64,000 nucleotides of DNA from Patiria miniata (GCF_015706575.1 NW_024037074.1:23859334-23923333), one strand, 5' to 3'; numbered from the stretch's first letter, positions 48,401-51,635 are shown. Made by a program: numbers and translations. Notes: generated by a model from the letters alone, not told the origin.

Positions 48401-48406
48401 CTTCAT
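433..48406 (-). CDS. Giant multi-domain C-type lectin (signal peptide, at least 12 CTLDs, FAMeT, PAN/apple, Thr-rich stalk), 43 coding exons, 3' end beyond window
   Basis: Traced as 43 coding exons from the ATG at 48406 to a donor at 432, totalling 5,876 nt (about 1,958 codons). Each exon has an AG acceptor and GT donor, and the phases agree at every junction. Domain order by residue: signal peptide 1-18, CTLD1 16-149, CTLD2 149-286, CTLD3 286-421, CTLD4 432-565, FAMeT 565-711, CTLD5 724-859, PAN 859-938, CTLD6 938-1100, CTLD7 1101-1228, CTLD8 1245-1378, CTLD9 1378-1510, CTLD10 1510-1640, CTLD11 1640-1775, Thr/Ser stalk 1775-1875, CTLD12 from 1875. The CTLDs carry the WIGL-like core, paired cysteines and EPN/QPD/WND-type calcium-sugar motifs. 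The layout recalls the mannose receptor family, but those proteins have a ricin-type and a fibronectin-II domain rather than FAMeT or PAN. A role in extracellular glycan recognition is inferred. No stop, membrane segment or 3' UTR is in the window. It could be two genes if a terminal exon was missed, but the continuous phase argues against that. Confidence 0.85.
1140..1505 (+). repeat. Dispersed repeat, unnamed family R1, copy 1
   Basis: Shares GTGGAGACATGTGCACAATA, AACAAAAGATTGTATATGTC and ATAGATATTCTGATTTTACTC-type wording with the inverse of 42715-43078 over about 360 bp. No coding potential or clear termini. Confidence 0.6.
1795..1870. repeat. Small hairpin repeat AATTAGGTTTTGCC
   Basis: AAATTAGGTTTTGCC and GGCAAAACCTAATTT flank a short spacer holding CACTGTATACTCAGTG. 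Related words occur near 22125, 46545, 57262 and 39988. Confidence 0.5.
3580..3830 (+). mobile_element. LINE 3' end (CR1/L2-like ORF2 C-terminus plus tail), 5' truncated
   Basis: In one frame 3580-3744 reads [49 protein letters not shown] then a stop. The run R-x-F-S-V-x-G-P-R-x-W-N-S-L followed by L-x-x-F-K-x-x-L-K-T is the well-known carboxy end of reverse-transcriptase ORFs of CR1/L2-type LINEs. It is followed by GCGCGCTATAAATCG and an ATT-rich tail ending near 3830. An in-frame TGA lies directly upstream at 3577, so only this short remnant is readable. It sits in the intron between exons 41 and 42. Confidence 0.7.
4303..5734. mobile_element. Large inverted-repeat element (CCAGCAG-CGATTTCACGAAAC ends)
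   Basis: The left end CCCAGCAGCCGATTTCACGA and the right end (inverse) CCAGCAGTCAATTTTACAAA match, and both continue with ACGCAA/GCGTAA-rich arms. No transposase-like reading frame is visible in about 1.4 kb. A related end starts near 39648. Confidence 0.5.
5725..5975 (-). repeat. Foldback GACTTGTGA element, copy C
   Basis: On minus the centre reads GTGGATGAACAATGACAAAT then GAATGCCTTTAGCACAG, matching copies A and B, flanked by TTGTGATTTGACTTGTG-type repeats. It lies next to a larger inverted-repeat element at 4303-5734. Confidence 0.65.
6073..6875 (-). CDS. Thr/Ser-rich stalk (exons 40-41)
   Basis: Exons 6609-6875 and 6073-6105, phase 1 throughout. The first is dense in Thr, Pro and Asn, with N-glycosylation sequons NTT, NVT, NLT and NTT and runs such as TTATTAG; the second adds [11 protein letters not shown]. 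This looks like a mucin-like extended spacer carrying O- and N-glycans. The exon 40 acceptor is placed at TACTGTAG because it is the nearest AG with the required phase; CAG sites further downstream give the wrong phase, so the first dozen residues are less sure than the rest. Confidence 0.65.
6876..9518. other. Unassigned part of the intron between exons 39 and 40
   Basis: No lectin-type exon found. The stretch 7370-7810 is less AT-rich and more exon-like in composition but has stops in all minus frames I followed; 8085-8270 has a 118-codon plus-strand frame without recognisable motifs. Both may be decayed repeats. Confidence 0.35.
9519..9677 (-). repeat. Two tandem 81-bp units with tRNA-like B box
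   Basis: The unit GGAATCAGGAAGGAACTAAT through GGATTCGAACCCGGGTCACG occurs twice, starting at 9519 and 9600, with few differences. The B-box-like GGATTCGAACCC suggests a SINE fragment duplicated in tandem. It lies in the 3.8-kb intron between exons 39 and 40. Confidence 0.75.
10352..10490. repeat. Palindromic MITE (AATCACTTAACTACGGCCGG), copy 1
   Basis: The left half GAATCACTTAACTACGGCC, AATAACAC and GAAGTGGCTGCAGCC is mirrored by GGCGGCCAGTGGCTTCC, GTGTTATTTCTGGCC and GCCAGATGATTTGGA. Related to 22659-22785. Confidence 0.6.
10657..13457 (-). CDS. CTLD11 (exons 37-39)
   Basis: Exons 13312-13457, 11457-11581 and 10657-10790, phases 0 and 2 inside. It reads [66 protein letters not shown] and [18 protein letters not shown]. 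The sites are APN and WGD, so the usual sugar site looks changed. A MITE sits about 70 bp upstream of exon 37, and a SINE tail lies about 25 bp upstream of exon 38. CTLD11 is followed by the Thr-rich stalk after a long 3.8-kb intron. Confidence 0.85.
11605..11875 (-). mobile_element. tRNA-derived SINE, family A, in gene orientation
   Basis: The tRNA-like head is at the right: read on minus, TGGTCCAGTGGTTA (A box) and GGGGTTTGAACC (B box). The body holds a stretch shared almost word for word with 31004-31293, and the tail is AGCGCTATGTTAGC then an ATT repeat. The tail ends about 25 bp before the exon 38 acceptor. Confidence 0.75.
12041..12557 (+). repeat. Foldback element with GACTTGTGA minisatellite, copy A
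   Basis: A short left arm (GTCCATCACAAGTCCAGTC), a centre with GGGATGAACAGTAAA and GAATGCCTTTGTCG, then from about 12199 a 31-bp tandem repeat (GGACTTGTGATGGACTCGTG plus AGGACTTGCAG) repeated about eleven times. The array is the inverse complement of the left arm, so the whole can fold back. It lies in the intron between exons 37 and 38. Confidence 0.85.
12602..12772. mobile_element. MITE (AGCCCGGTTCATAC family), second copy
   Basis: Ends AGCCCGGATCATACTTCATG and AGAGTATGAACCGGGCT, with internal AAAGCGAATTTGACGTCA. It lies just right of foldback copy A. Confidence 0.72.
12913..13057 (+). mobile_element. hAT-like MITE (AGGCATGCAAC family), copy 1
   Basis: Ends AGGCATGCAACT and AAAGTTGCATGCCT are inverted repeats. 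Internal words GAGGAAATCAGTGGATCC and TTATAATGGCACCCATG recur in the copies at 20952, 50994 and 51744. No target duplication survives. Confidence 0.7.
13525..13919. mobile_element. MITE with about 110-bp inverted repeats next to exon 37
   Basis: Outer ends TGCAACCTGACGCCACTTT and AAAGTGGCGTAAGGTTGCA, and inner arms GGAATATGTTGATGAAGTCT / AGACTTTGTCAACATATTCC with AAGAGAGATTTG / CAAATCTCTCTT, are inverted. The right arm carries a three-fold TTCAGTTCTCTTTCAGAG repeat. The left end lies about 70 bp from the exon 37 acceptor. Confidence 0.75.
13975..14265 (+). repeat. Dispersed repeat, unnamed family R3, copy 1
   Basis: Shares GGATTCCAT, AACCACCTTCA, AATAATTTCACAGG, AGTCCTATCTTCA and ATTAAATTGGTAGG with 49225-49485; the beginning also matches 25690-25775. 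Confidence 0.58.
14389..15974 (-). CDS. CTLD10 (exons 34-36)
   Basis: Exons 15835-15974, 14729-14847 and 14389-14519, phases 0 and 2 inside. It reads [66 protein letters not shown] and [17 protein letters not shown]. The triplet is APD and WND is WDD, so calcium ligands may be kept but sugar preference is unclear. The exon 36 donor is the less usual GTGGGT, picked because it alone keeps phase 1. Confidence 0.85.
16075..16365 (+). repeat. Dispersed repeat, unnamed family R2, copy 1
   Basis: Shares GTGTGGACATTCTTTTGTTT, CACTGTGAAAACTC and ATGCCTCTAAACCTGTTTTC with 43283-43560 in the same orientation. Lies in the intron between exons 33 and 34. Confidence 0.62.
16720..17085. repeat. Dispersed repeat with CAATCCTGCAAAATCCTCC ends, copy 1
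   Basis: Starts with CCTCAATCCTGCAAAATCCT and ends AGGATTTTAAAGGATTCAGG plus GGTTAGGGTTAG, approximately inverted. Partner copy at 58218-58622. Confidence 0.6.
17239..18890 (-). CDS. CTLD9 (exons 31-33), complete QPD/WND site
   Basis: Exons 18748-18890, 18018-18136 and 17239-17372, phases 0 and 2 inside. It reads [68 protein letters not shown] and [21 protein letters not shown] with WND is the family's galactose/GalNAc-type combination, in contrast to the EPN domains of the same protein. Wording and exon cuts match CTLD1, 10 and 11 closely. Confidence 0.88.
18304..18651. mobile_element. MITE (CACCAAGAGTTTGCCA family), copy 1
   Basis: Ends share GCGCCACCAAGAGTTTGCCA in inverted form (right end TGGCAAACTCTTGGTGGCAC), over about 50 bp. 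Lies in the intron between exons 31 and 32. Confidence 0.72.
19156..21810 (-). CDS. CTLD8 (end of exon 27, exons 28-30), complete EPN/WND site
   Basis: Begins in exon 27 with [15 protein letters not shown], then exons 20783-20910, 19912-19961 and 19156-19326. It continues [52 protein letters not shown] and [16 protein letters not shown]. Exon 28 ends GGAATATA before GTGAGT; read without splicing this would be a stop, but spliced it gives Tyr-Asn and the frame continues. Exon 29 is only 50 nt. EPN and WND are intact. Confidence 0.85.
20346..20752 (-). mobile_element. tRNA-derived SINE, family B
   Basis: Read on minus, the head has TGGTCCAATGGTCATGG (A box) and GGTTTCGAATCC (B box), followed by a body unlike family A and a tail with TAGTGCACTATATAAG-type wording and ATT repeats. 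It ends a few bases before exon 28's donor side intron begins to be unique (exon 28 ends at 20783). Confidence 0.6.
20952..21092 (+). mobile_element. hAT-like MITE (AGGCATGCAAC family), copy 2 with 8-bp target duplication
   Basis: Flanked on both sides by the identical octamer AAGATATC (20944-20951 and 21093-21100). An 8-bp target duplication with short terminal inverted repeats is characteristic of hAT-superfamily elements. At 141 bp it cannot encode a transposase. It lies in the intron just upstream of exon 28. Confidence 0.8.
21295..21425 (+). mobile_element. tRNA-like SINE unit, family C, copy 1
   Basis: Contains TTAGCTCATTTCGTAGAGC (A-box region) and GGTTCAAACCCC (B box), followed by TCAATTTCTTTGTTT. 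Same flanking words recur at 21625-21752, so this is a dispersed or tandem repeat rather than a working tRNA gene. Confidence 0.6.
21625..21752 (+). mobile_element. tRNA-like SINE unit, family C, copy 2, abutting exon 27 donor
   Basis: Contains ATAGCTCAGTTGGTAGAGC and AGGTTCAAACCC. D and acceptor stems can be drawn but the anticodon and T stems are poor. The unit ends within about 8 bp of the exon 27 splice donor at 21759. Confidence 0.6.
21760..23554 (-). CDS. CTLD7 (exons 25-27)
   Basis: Exons 23436-23554, 22805-22953 and the first two thirds of 21760-21974. It reads [64 protein letters not shown] and [17 protein letters not shown]. The QPD triplet is formed across the exon 26/27 junction, which supports that splice. 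WND is WNV, so the calcium site is altered. Exon 27 runs on through a Pro/Thr/Val linker into the beginning of CTLD8. A tRNA-derived repeat ends just inside the intron beside the exon 27 donor. Confidence 0.85.
22659..22785. repeat. Palindromic MITE, copy 2
   Basis: GCCATGTCTGATTTACTTGG and TGGAAGTGGCTGTAGCCACT at the centre, then CAGTCATAGCCAAGTCATCC. Same design and centre as 10352-10490. Confidence 0.6.
24520..26291 (-). CDS. CTLD6 (exons 22-24), complete EPN/WND site
   Basis: Exons 26076-26291, 25361-25521 and 24520-24630. A short Pro-rich linker ([16 protein letters not shown]) precedes [16 protein letters not shown], then [45 protein letters not shown] and [20 protein letters not shown] and WND are intact, though the WIGL core is WSGM. 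Exon 24 ends with another Pro/Thr linker and the first cysteine of CTLD7 (SGCDA). The exon 22 donor lies in a local duplication that offers a second, frame-breaking donor 32 nt downstream. Confidence 0.86.
25066..25260. repeat. Foldback repeat of AACTGGT / ACCAGTT
   Basis: About 95 bp rich in CAACTGGTTT words is followed by its near-perfect inverse rich in AAACCAGTT. It could form a long hairpin in the intron between exons 23 and 24. Confidence 0.75.
26452..26688 (-). CDS. PAN/apple domain exon (exon 21)
   Basis: A 237-nt symmetric phase 1 exon encodes one domain of 79 residues: [14 protein letters not shown], then [34 protein letters not shown] and DYYQI. The cysteine spacing with FDC-RSFDYD and a later C-x-LSD is the PAN/apple signature, a fold used for protein or carbohydrate contacts in plasminogen-type and invertebrate matrix proteins. 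Its place between CTLD5 and CTLD6 is unusual for a lectin. The family call is firm; the ligand is unknown. Confidence 0.85.
27338..29573 (-). CDS. CTLD5 (exons 18-20), complete EPN/WND site
   Basis: Exons 29400-29573, 28190-28306 and 27338-27451, all introns phase 1. It reads [71 protein letters not shown] and [21 protein letters not shown] and WND are intact, predicting calcium-dependent mannose-type binding. The EPN falls at the start of exon 20. The uniform phase 1 cuts differ from the 0-2 pattern of CTLD1, 2 and 9-12, so this domain belongs to another lineage. Confidence 0.88.
27535..27672. mobile_element. MITE (AGCCCGGTTCATAC family), TA duplication
   Basis: AGCCCGGTTCATACTTCACG and its inverse CGTGAAGTATGAACCGGGCT form the ends, flanked by TA on both sides. 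A related copy is at 12602-12772 and a partial end at 32878-32916. Lies upstream of exon 20. Confidence 0.78.
27797..27955 (-). mobile_element. tRNA-derived SINE, family D
   Basis: On plus: AAATCCTCGTGGCACCAGAG, then GGAATCGAACCAGGGCCACA and GTGAGAGGCGAGCCC to a CATGCCAT end, i.e. a tRNA-like head on minus. It shares this wording with 51355-51635. Confidence 0.6.
28936..29125 (+). repeat. Foldback GACTTGTGA element, copy B
   Basis: Left arm AAGTCAATCACAAGTCCAAT, centre GACAGGAGATGAACAAATGA, right arm GACTCATGATTGACTTGTG. Arms are inverse complements in composition. It lies in the intron between exons 18 and 19. A lone terminus (CAGTGTTGTAACAAGTCATC) also occurs at 18222-18265. Confidence 0.65.
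29818..29856 (-). CDS. Exon 17: 39-nt Pro/Thr linker
   Basis: A 39-nt symmetric phase 1 exon between a CTCGCTCAG acceptor and a GTAAGT donor. It encodes [13 protein letters not shown], a Pro/Thr-rich hinge between the FAMeT domain and CTLD5. Threonines could be O-glycosylated; this is inference. Confidence 0.72.
30206..30466. repeat. Long palindrome, about 125-bp arms
   Basis: GTGTACAAAAGTGTGACATG and ATGCAGTGTGGCA on the left pair with ATGCCACACTGCAT and TTTTGTACACACCATG on the right; the centre near 30335 holds GGGAGGGGCC / GCCCCGCCCA. Lies between exons 16 and 17. Confidence 0.65.
30548..30985 (-). CDS. FAMeT domain exon (exon 16; Pfam Methyltransf_FA type)
   Basis: A single 438-nt exon, phase 1 at both ends, encodes a complete domain of about 146 residues. 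Landmarks include [71 protein letters not shown] and [11 protein letters not shown]. These are the familiar core of the farnesoic-acid O-methyltransferase-like domain, which despite its name is found as a non-enzymatic extracellular module in many marine invertebrate proteins. No SAM-binding motif is visible, so methyltransferase activity is not proposed. The exon is symmetric, as expected of a shuffled module. A SINE lies directly upstream of its acceptor. Confidence 0.87.
31004..31293 (-). mobile_element. tRNA-derived SINE, family A, in gene orientation
   Basis: Second copy of the family at 11605-11875, same orientation, with a head containing TGGCCCATTGGTTATG and GGGTTCGAACC on the minus strand and tail AGCGCTATATAAGC plus ATT repeat. 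The tail lies about 20 bp from the acceptor of the FAMeT exon 16. Confidence 0.77.
31728..34310 (-). CDS. CTLD4 (exons 13-15), complete EPN/WND site
   Basis: Exons 34152-34310, 33181-33269 and 31728-31878, phases 1 and 0 inside. The domain reads [17 protein letters not shown], then [51 protein letters not shown] and [17 protein letters not shown]. The intact EPN and WND are those known to bind calcium and mannose/GlcNAc-type sugars in the family, so this is one of the best candidates for active sugar binding here. It directly precedes the FAMeT exon. Confidence 0.88.
31990..32190 (+). repeat. Dispersed repeat, unnamed family R4, copy 1
   Basis: GTGGGGACAGCAGAAAGTCC, CATAACTCGGTCCTAATTAC and CATAACGCGGTGTACATG match 61880-62065. 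A following segment 32255-32365 (CCCTCCCAGTGGTC, GAGGGGGTACTTGTGC) matches 16415-16530 and, inverted, 24305-24400. Confidence 0.62.
33544..33892. mobile_element. MITE (CACCAAGAGTTTGCCA family), copy 2, inverted relative to copy 1
   Basis: Same ends as 18304-18651, with the internal portion in the opposite orientation (TGTGGGAGATGGTCAACAAA on this strand versus its inverse in copy 1). Lies between exons 13 and 14. Confidence 0.7.
34977..35009 (-). CDS. Exon 12: 33-nt linker between CTLD3 and CTLD4
   Basis: A 33-nt exon between a CCTCTTAG acceptor and a GTGAGT donor, phase 1 on both sides. It adds [11 protein letters not shown], a Pro-rich linker. Because it is symmetric and in frame it could be skipped without disturbing the rest of the protein; whether it is alternatively spliced cannot be read from the DNA. 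The same kind of short symmetric linker exon recurs at 29818-29856 and 6073-6105. Confidence 0.7.
35132..35353. mobile_element. hAT-like MITE (CAGAGATGCCAAC ends), 7-bp flanking duplication
   Basis: CAGAGATGCCAAC and GTTGGCATCTCTG bound the element, with CACTGTG repeated on either side (35125-35131 and 35354-35360). Internal bases are AT-rich with AGAGTAATG and AGAGTAAC words. Lies in the intron between exons 11 and 12. Confidence 0.72.
35904..39053 (-). CDS. CTLD3 (exons 8-11)
   Basis: Exons 38924-39053, 38032-38114, 36985-37104 and 35904-35975, with intron phases 2, 1 and 1. It starts [17 protein letters not shown], then [17 protein letters not shown], then VWIGISG, then [17 protein letters not shown], and ends AWSTTNC plus [10 protein letters not shown]. 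The sugar-site triplet region reads TPNQPDC rather than a clean EPN or QPD, and WND is WST. This domain has four exons where most others have three. The small exon 11 uses the acceptor TTTTAAG; the nearby alternative CAG breaks the frame. Confidence 0.8.
36237..36812. mobile_element. Inverted-repeat element with AGTAGTGTT ends and GGTCGGTT-rich interior
   Basis: Left AGTAGTGTTGCGTAAATCCA and right inverse AGTAGTGTTTTGCATTGGGT; interior has many ATCAGGTC/GGTCGGTTT words. Probably non-autonomous. Lies in the intron between exons 10 and 11. Confidence 0.5.
38220..38704. mobile_element. piggyBac-type MITE flanked by TTAA, with internal palindromic repeats
   Basis: Ends CTCTTTCAGTGCC and GGCACTGAAAGAG are perfect inverted repeats, each flanked by TTAA (38216-38219 and 38705-38708), the piggyBac target site. 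Inside, ACCTCATACATGTACGAGGT and close variants occur three times (38583-38692). Lies in the intron between exons 8 and 9. Confidence 0.75.
39479..42595 (-). CDS. CTLD2 (exons 5-7)
   Basis: Exons 42378-42595, 40154-40242 and 39479-39582, phases 0 and 2 inside. It begins [19 protein letters not shown], continues [18 protein letters not shown], then SIWIGATDK as the core. The galactose-type triplet appears in APGQPDN, split by the exon 6/7 junction, followed by GNCVGILD and EWSTAPC, ending [12 protein letters not shown] is present but WND is replaced by WST, so one calcium ligand is probably lost. The exon 5 acceptor has a weak pyrimidine tract, but frame and domain fit. Confidence 0.85.
40374..41074. 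mobile_element. MITE with inverted ends TCGCACCGAACCAAA
   Basis: Left CCGGTTCAGACAGGCGTTCC and AGAGTCGCACCGAACCAAAT; right ATTTGGTTCGGCGCGACTCT and GGAGCGCTTGTCTGAACC. Inverted over about 50 bp, with a spacer of about 600 bp that has no coding signal. Lies between exons 5 and 6. Confidence 0.65.
41558..41954. mobile_element. Tc1/mariner-type MITE with long inverted repeats and TA duplication
   Basis: The ends share CACATGTCGGGACCATTGTT, AGTGAAGTTCTGCGTGTAGT and neighbouring bases in inverted form over about 75 bp. The outer termini are CAGGGCGAGTT and TTCACCCTG, each next to TA. Lies in the intron between exons 5 and 6. Confidence 0.75.
42715..43078 (-). repeat. Dispersed repeat, unnamed family R1, copy 2 (inverted)
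   Basis: Contains GTGGAGACGTATTCATCTAT, ATGTATACAATCTTTTGTTC and GTGTGCACGTCTCCAGAGGG, the inverse of the copy at 1140-1505. Confidence 0.6.
43283..43560 (+). repeat. Dispersed repeat, unnamed family R2, copy 2
   Basis: Carries ACTGTGGACATTCCTTTGTT, ATGCCTCTAAACCTGTTTTC and AGAGAGGAGGGAAACC. It lies about 170 bp upstream (to the left) of exon 4. Confidence 0.62.
43732..46128 (-). CDS. CTLD1 (exons 2-4)
   Basis: Exons 45980-46128, 44661-44779 and 43732-43862, with intron phases 0 and 2 inside and phase 1 at both edges. The domain opens [17 protein letters not shown], has [17 protein letters not shown] for the first helix region, [12 protein letters not shown] as the WIGL core, then [12 protein letters not shown] and VWNDVNC before ICQRPNG. 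The usual EPN or QPD is APN here, while WND is kept, so calcium binding is plausible but sugar preference cannot be read. This domain closely resembles CTLD9, 10 and 11 in wording and exon cuts, suggesting duplication of a three-exon unit. Confidence 0.88.
46607..46799. mobile_element. Two tRNA-like SINE heads facing opposite ways
   Basis: At 46607-46682 (minus) GGTCGAGTGGTAAGACATC and GGTTTGAGTCCC; at 46745-46799 (plus) AGTGGTAAGACATCTGCAC and GGGTTCGAATG. Both share the middle GCACTAGAAAGCAGGAGGTC. They form an inverted pair. Shorter relatives lie at 14625-14665 and 58095-58145. Confidence 0.6.
47640..47870 (+). mobile_element. Second Penelope-like remnant
   Basis: TCTCCTGATGACGTC then GAGTATACTGTCC and AAAACGTTGAGTTTCTC are the counterpart of 57872-57912, with a weaker stem. 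Lies in the first intron of the lectin gene. Confidence 0.35.
48361..48406 (-). CDS. Exon 1 of lectin gene: start codon and signal peptide
   Basis: The ATG at 48406-48404 begins [15 protein letters not shown], a basic residue followed by a hydrophobic core, as in a secretory signal peptide. The exon is 46 nt and ends CCGACCG before a consensus GTAAGT donor at 48360. It leaves one base of a codon, which exon 2 completes to Val, giving the continuation [10 protein letters not shown]. Cleavage is probably near the LSQ. This start is chosen because it is the only signal-peptide-like ATG upstream of the first CTLD exon and its phase fits exactly. The first intron is about 2.2 kb. Confidence 0.82.
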
Positions 48407-48582
48407 GTTGTCAAGAAAAAAATGGCACCTTCTCTCATCAAGAAAAGTCTCACAGGGAGGAAAAATATTTCAAAGTTCCTGGAGGGAGAACCTTACTTGT
48501 TGCCGGCAAGAACGACAAGTGACCCTAGGAACTGGTAACATAGGGACATGCAAGGCCCCAAAACAGGGACCCGGTTACAAAA

Positions 48583-48599
48583 CCAAAATAGGGGGCGGA
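48583..48599. promoter_or_regulatory. CArG box next to GC box, candidate promoter of lectin gene
   Basis: CCAAAATAGG fits the SRF-binding CArG consensus CC(A/T)6GG exactly and is followed at once by GGGCGG, a GC box. It lies about 180 bp upstream of the lectin start codon. A clear TATA box was not found and no transcription start can be placed. Chance occurrence of a single CArG is possible. Confidence 0.3.
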
Positions 48600-49224
48600 T
48601 ACTTAATCCCAGAACTCACGGCGATATCGCTACTTTAACCAGAGAACTTGGATGTAAATATTGTGCGATAAAGAAGCAGATAAGAGTTCTGGATGTTTGA
48701 AACTTTATGATAACCAAATGCAGAACATTTTGCAGTGGGGGTCTATCTGCATGGTGACGGTTGGGAGCCCCTTGCTGAGTTCGGACTGATGTGTGGACAA
48801 TGATAACGAAAATCCTGGCTCACATGGTGGGACATGTGAGGGTGAAGGGGAGGGGGGGGGGTTCAACAGGGGTGTTGATAGGGACCATAGGACAAACTTT
48901 TGGAGGTGTTTCAAAGTTTGGACAAACAAGCTGATTTCATAACTTGGATTTTTTTTTTCTTCAAAAAGTGTTAAGAGACTCGTGCAATGACATGTGTTCT
49001 TGATTACATGAATGACTGTTTTTTAATTCCAAACTCCATTTTGTCATCTCATCAGAATAAAGATCCAAGGTATTCTTTTCCAAAAGAGGATCACCCATCC
49101 ATGGCATAAATTTTGAGACAAAAGACATGCTGTGTACTATCTTAAAGATACATAGGCTCATTTACTTTTATGCATTTTCTGGTTTGTTTGAAGCAACAAA
49201 ATTGCTCAAAATTTTAAGAAGGGT

Positions 49225-49485
49225 GAATAAAAAGTAACCTCAGTGGATACTATACATTTTCTTTTTAGAAAACAGAGAAAGCATACTATATGCATCATTT
49301 TTGGGTTTCATAACTGCATGGATTCCATTGCTAATGCACATAAAAACAACCTGTGCCCGTTGACACACTTTCTCAAACCACCTTCAGTGATAATTTCACA
49401 GGGTATTTGATACCAGTCCTATCTTCACTTTATGAGCAACGATTTTCTCATTAAATTGGTAGGTACGTTTCCGAGTAATTGCAAA
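49225..49485 (+). repeat. Dispersed repeat, unnamed family R3, copy 2
   Basis: Same orientation as 13975-14265 with GATAATTTCACAGGG, CCAGTCCTATCTTCACT and CATTAAATTGGTAGGT. No coding potential. Confidence 0.58.
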
Positions 49486-49927
49486 TGTTCCTGCATGCCT
49501 TTAAACAAGCAAACAATCTGGTCTTACCTTTTTTTAAATTTCATTTCTCCACCCCCCTCCCCCCCCCCCTAATTTCTGTAGTGAGGGAGTTACACAATCG
49601 TCAATGTTTGATTTTTGGTGCTAAAGGTCCAACAGCTTTATCTTTACGTAAGCAATGCCATGCATGTGGAGAGTTCTGCACGTTTGTATGAACAATGACA
49701 TATTTGTGAGGGGGGGGGGGGGGGGGAGAGACAACCTGGGACTAATGAGCAGAACTCTGAAGGGAAGTTACTTGGGTTTGGTAATGTTAGGACAAATGGC
49801 GCTGCATTACAACTGTGTGGCTAAAGTTCACCCAATGGTTTCATCAACAGTCTCTAGTTAAAAAAGAAATCTCAGAACTTGATTTCTGAAATGTTACTCT
49901 TTGTTCTTATTAAGTCAATTACATTGA

Positions 49928-50135
49928 GGGAGAGAGTGGCCCAGTTGTTAGGGTTCCCGACTCATGATCAACGGGTCAGGGGTTCAAATATTATCAGTGT
50001 GTCCCTGGGCAAGCCACATTACCCCAATTGCCTCTCTCCACTCAGGATGTATTAATGGGAACCAGGCATTAGCTAGGGAGTAACCTGCAATGGTCTGGCA
50101 TCCCATCCAGTGGATTTAAAATATTCTCGGTTGTT
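49928..50135 (+). mobile_element. tRNA-derived SINE, family E
   Basis: GTGGCCCAGTTGTTAGGG (A box) and GTCAGGGGTTCAAATAT (B box) are followed by CCCTGGGCAAGCCACATTAC, a phrase typical of tRNA-derived SINE bodies, and a less conserved tail. Confidence 0.6.
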
Positions 50136-50321
50136 TAATGCCAAGAAAACTGTAAATAAATACCAACCTGATGAGCAACTGGCTTGATCGGGACACATTT
50201 TAGTTTATATAATTGTGGTTATTTTTAATACATCTTCGCTGAGCAATAATATGACATCATATACGAAATTAAAATGCAATTTGTTACATAAATGCCACTT
50301 GCTGATTTCATTACAAAACTG

Positions 50322-50573
50322 AATTCTATAAATTTAGGGTCCAAAGTGTGACCCTGAATTGTATGTCCCTGTTACCTTAGTAATGTACTTTATAATTTGC
50401 CCTTTATTAAGAATTACTTCAAATTATTTCTTTATTTGGTAGGTAGTTTGCTATTCATAATGTCTCTTGCAGGATGACTGCATTAAGGAGTGCATCAGAA
50501 TTATACAATCATAGCTGTCAGATGTAACAGGGACGGGAAAAAAGTGGACCCCAAATTTATAGAATGATCCTTA
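50322..50573. mobile_element. MITE (GGGTCATTC-ATAAATTTGGGG family), copy 2
   Basis: TTCTATAAATTTAGGGTCCA at the left and the inverse GGACCCCAAATTTATAGAAT at the right, with ATGTCCCTGTTACCTTAG inside. Confidence 0.65.
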
Positions 50574-50993
50574 TGTAATATAAAATACATTTATTATGAT
50601 GAATCAGCAAAAATCAACTGGCATTTGATAACGATTTTATTCCATTTGCATAATCAACAAATGCCAACTTATCGACACAGACCAAATGCATGGACATGAT
50701 GACACACAGACAGAGCCGAAGTACGTTTGTTGTGTAACAAACAAAATCTAGGTTTCACAGACATCAGTACCAGAGCATTGTAACGTCTTGAATTTGTTAC
50801 AAAAAGGGCTCATGCAGTGTATTTTTTTTAATGCAATCCTTGAAAATGCCCCTGTGTCCCATTTAACCTGATTTTCAATTTTTGTTTTGCCATTTTCAAG
50901 GGTATTTTGGTGCCTTTTTGGTTTTTATGCTAATGAAAATTTCCATATCCATGAGCAAAAGTGTGATGTCATTTCATGTGATGCCCCCCCCCC

Positions 50994-51113
50994 AAACAAA
51001 AAACTCCAATCTTTACACTTCAGACTTTGTACAGTGTTTTTTCAACTTTTAATGGCATAAGCATGAAGTGAAAAATGAGGAAATCAGCTGATCCGAGGAA
51101 AAGTTACATGCCT
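50994..51113 (+). mobile_element. hAT-like MITE (AGGCATGCAAC family), copy 4, left end missing
   Basis: Shares AACTCCAATCTTTACA, TTGTACAGTGTTTTTTC and AATCAGCTGATCCGAGG with the other copies and ends AAGTTACATGCCT. The left terminus is replaced by a C run. Confidence 0.6.
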
Positions 51114-51354
51114 GGTGCTTACGGAGTGTTTTTGGTCTGCACCCATATGTAAGAATTGAAGCACCCCCTCTATGAAGTATTAAACCCAACCATACTGTTC
51201 TCAATAAACAAATCAACTTCATTTCCCATTTTATTGCAACAGCGCCCTCTATAGTTACTTCTAAAAGCAGGTTTAATTTTTTTTTTTTAGGACAGAGAAC
51301 TTACTGTTCATTGAGAAGCATTTAACAGTGGGCAAAATTGGTCCAGATTGATAA

Positions 51355-51635
51355 TTTTGGCAGAGGGAGGAAAAGCGGAGAACCCACAGAATAACCCTCG
51401 TGGCACAGAAGAGAATCAACTAACAACAGGGATTGTGGAGTTTAAGACACCTGTCTTTTTGATTCTCAAAAAGATTTTGTCACTCCAAAATGACATGCAC
51501 AACCTCAGGTCCCCCTTACAACTCTAGTTCTACTAACATACATGTACATGTATGACACAAGCCGGGAATCGAACCCTGGCCACAGCAGTGAGAGGTGTGC
51601 AGTTTACGCACGGTGCTAGCCATGCCACCCAAACT
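51355..51635 (-). mobile_element. tRNA-derived SINE, family D, second copy
   Basis: Carries GGCAGAGGGAGGAAAAGCGG, AACCCTCGTGGCACAGAAG and, after about 120 extra bases, GGGAATCGAACCCTGGCCAC and GTGAGAGGTGTGCAG. Longer than the copy at 27797, so it has gained or kept an internal segment. Confidence 0.55.
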
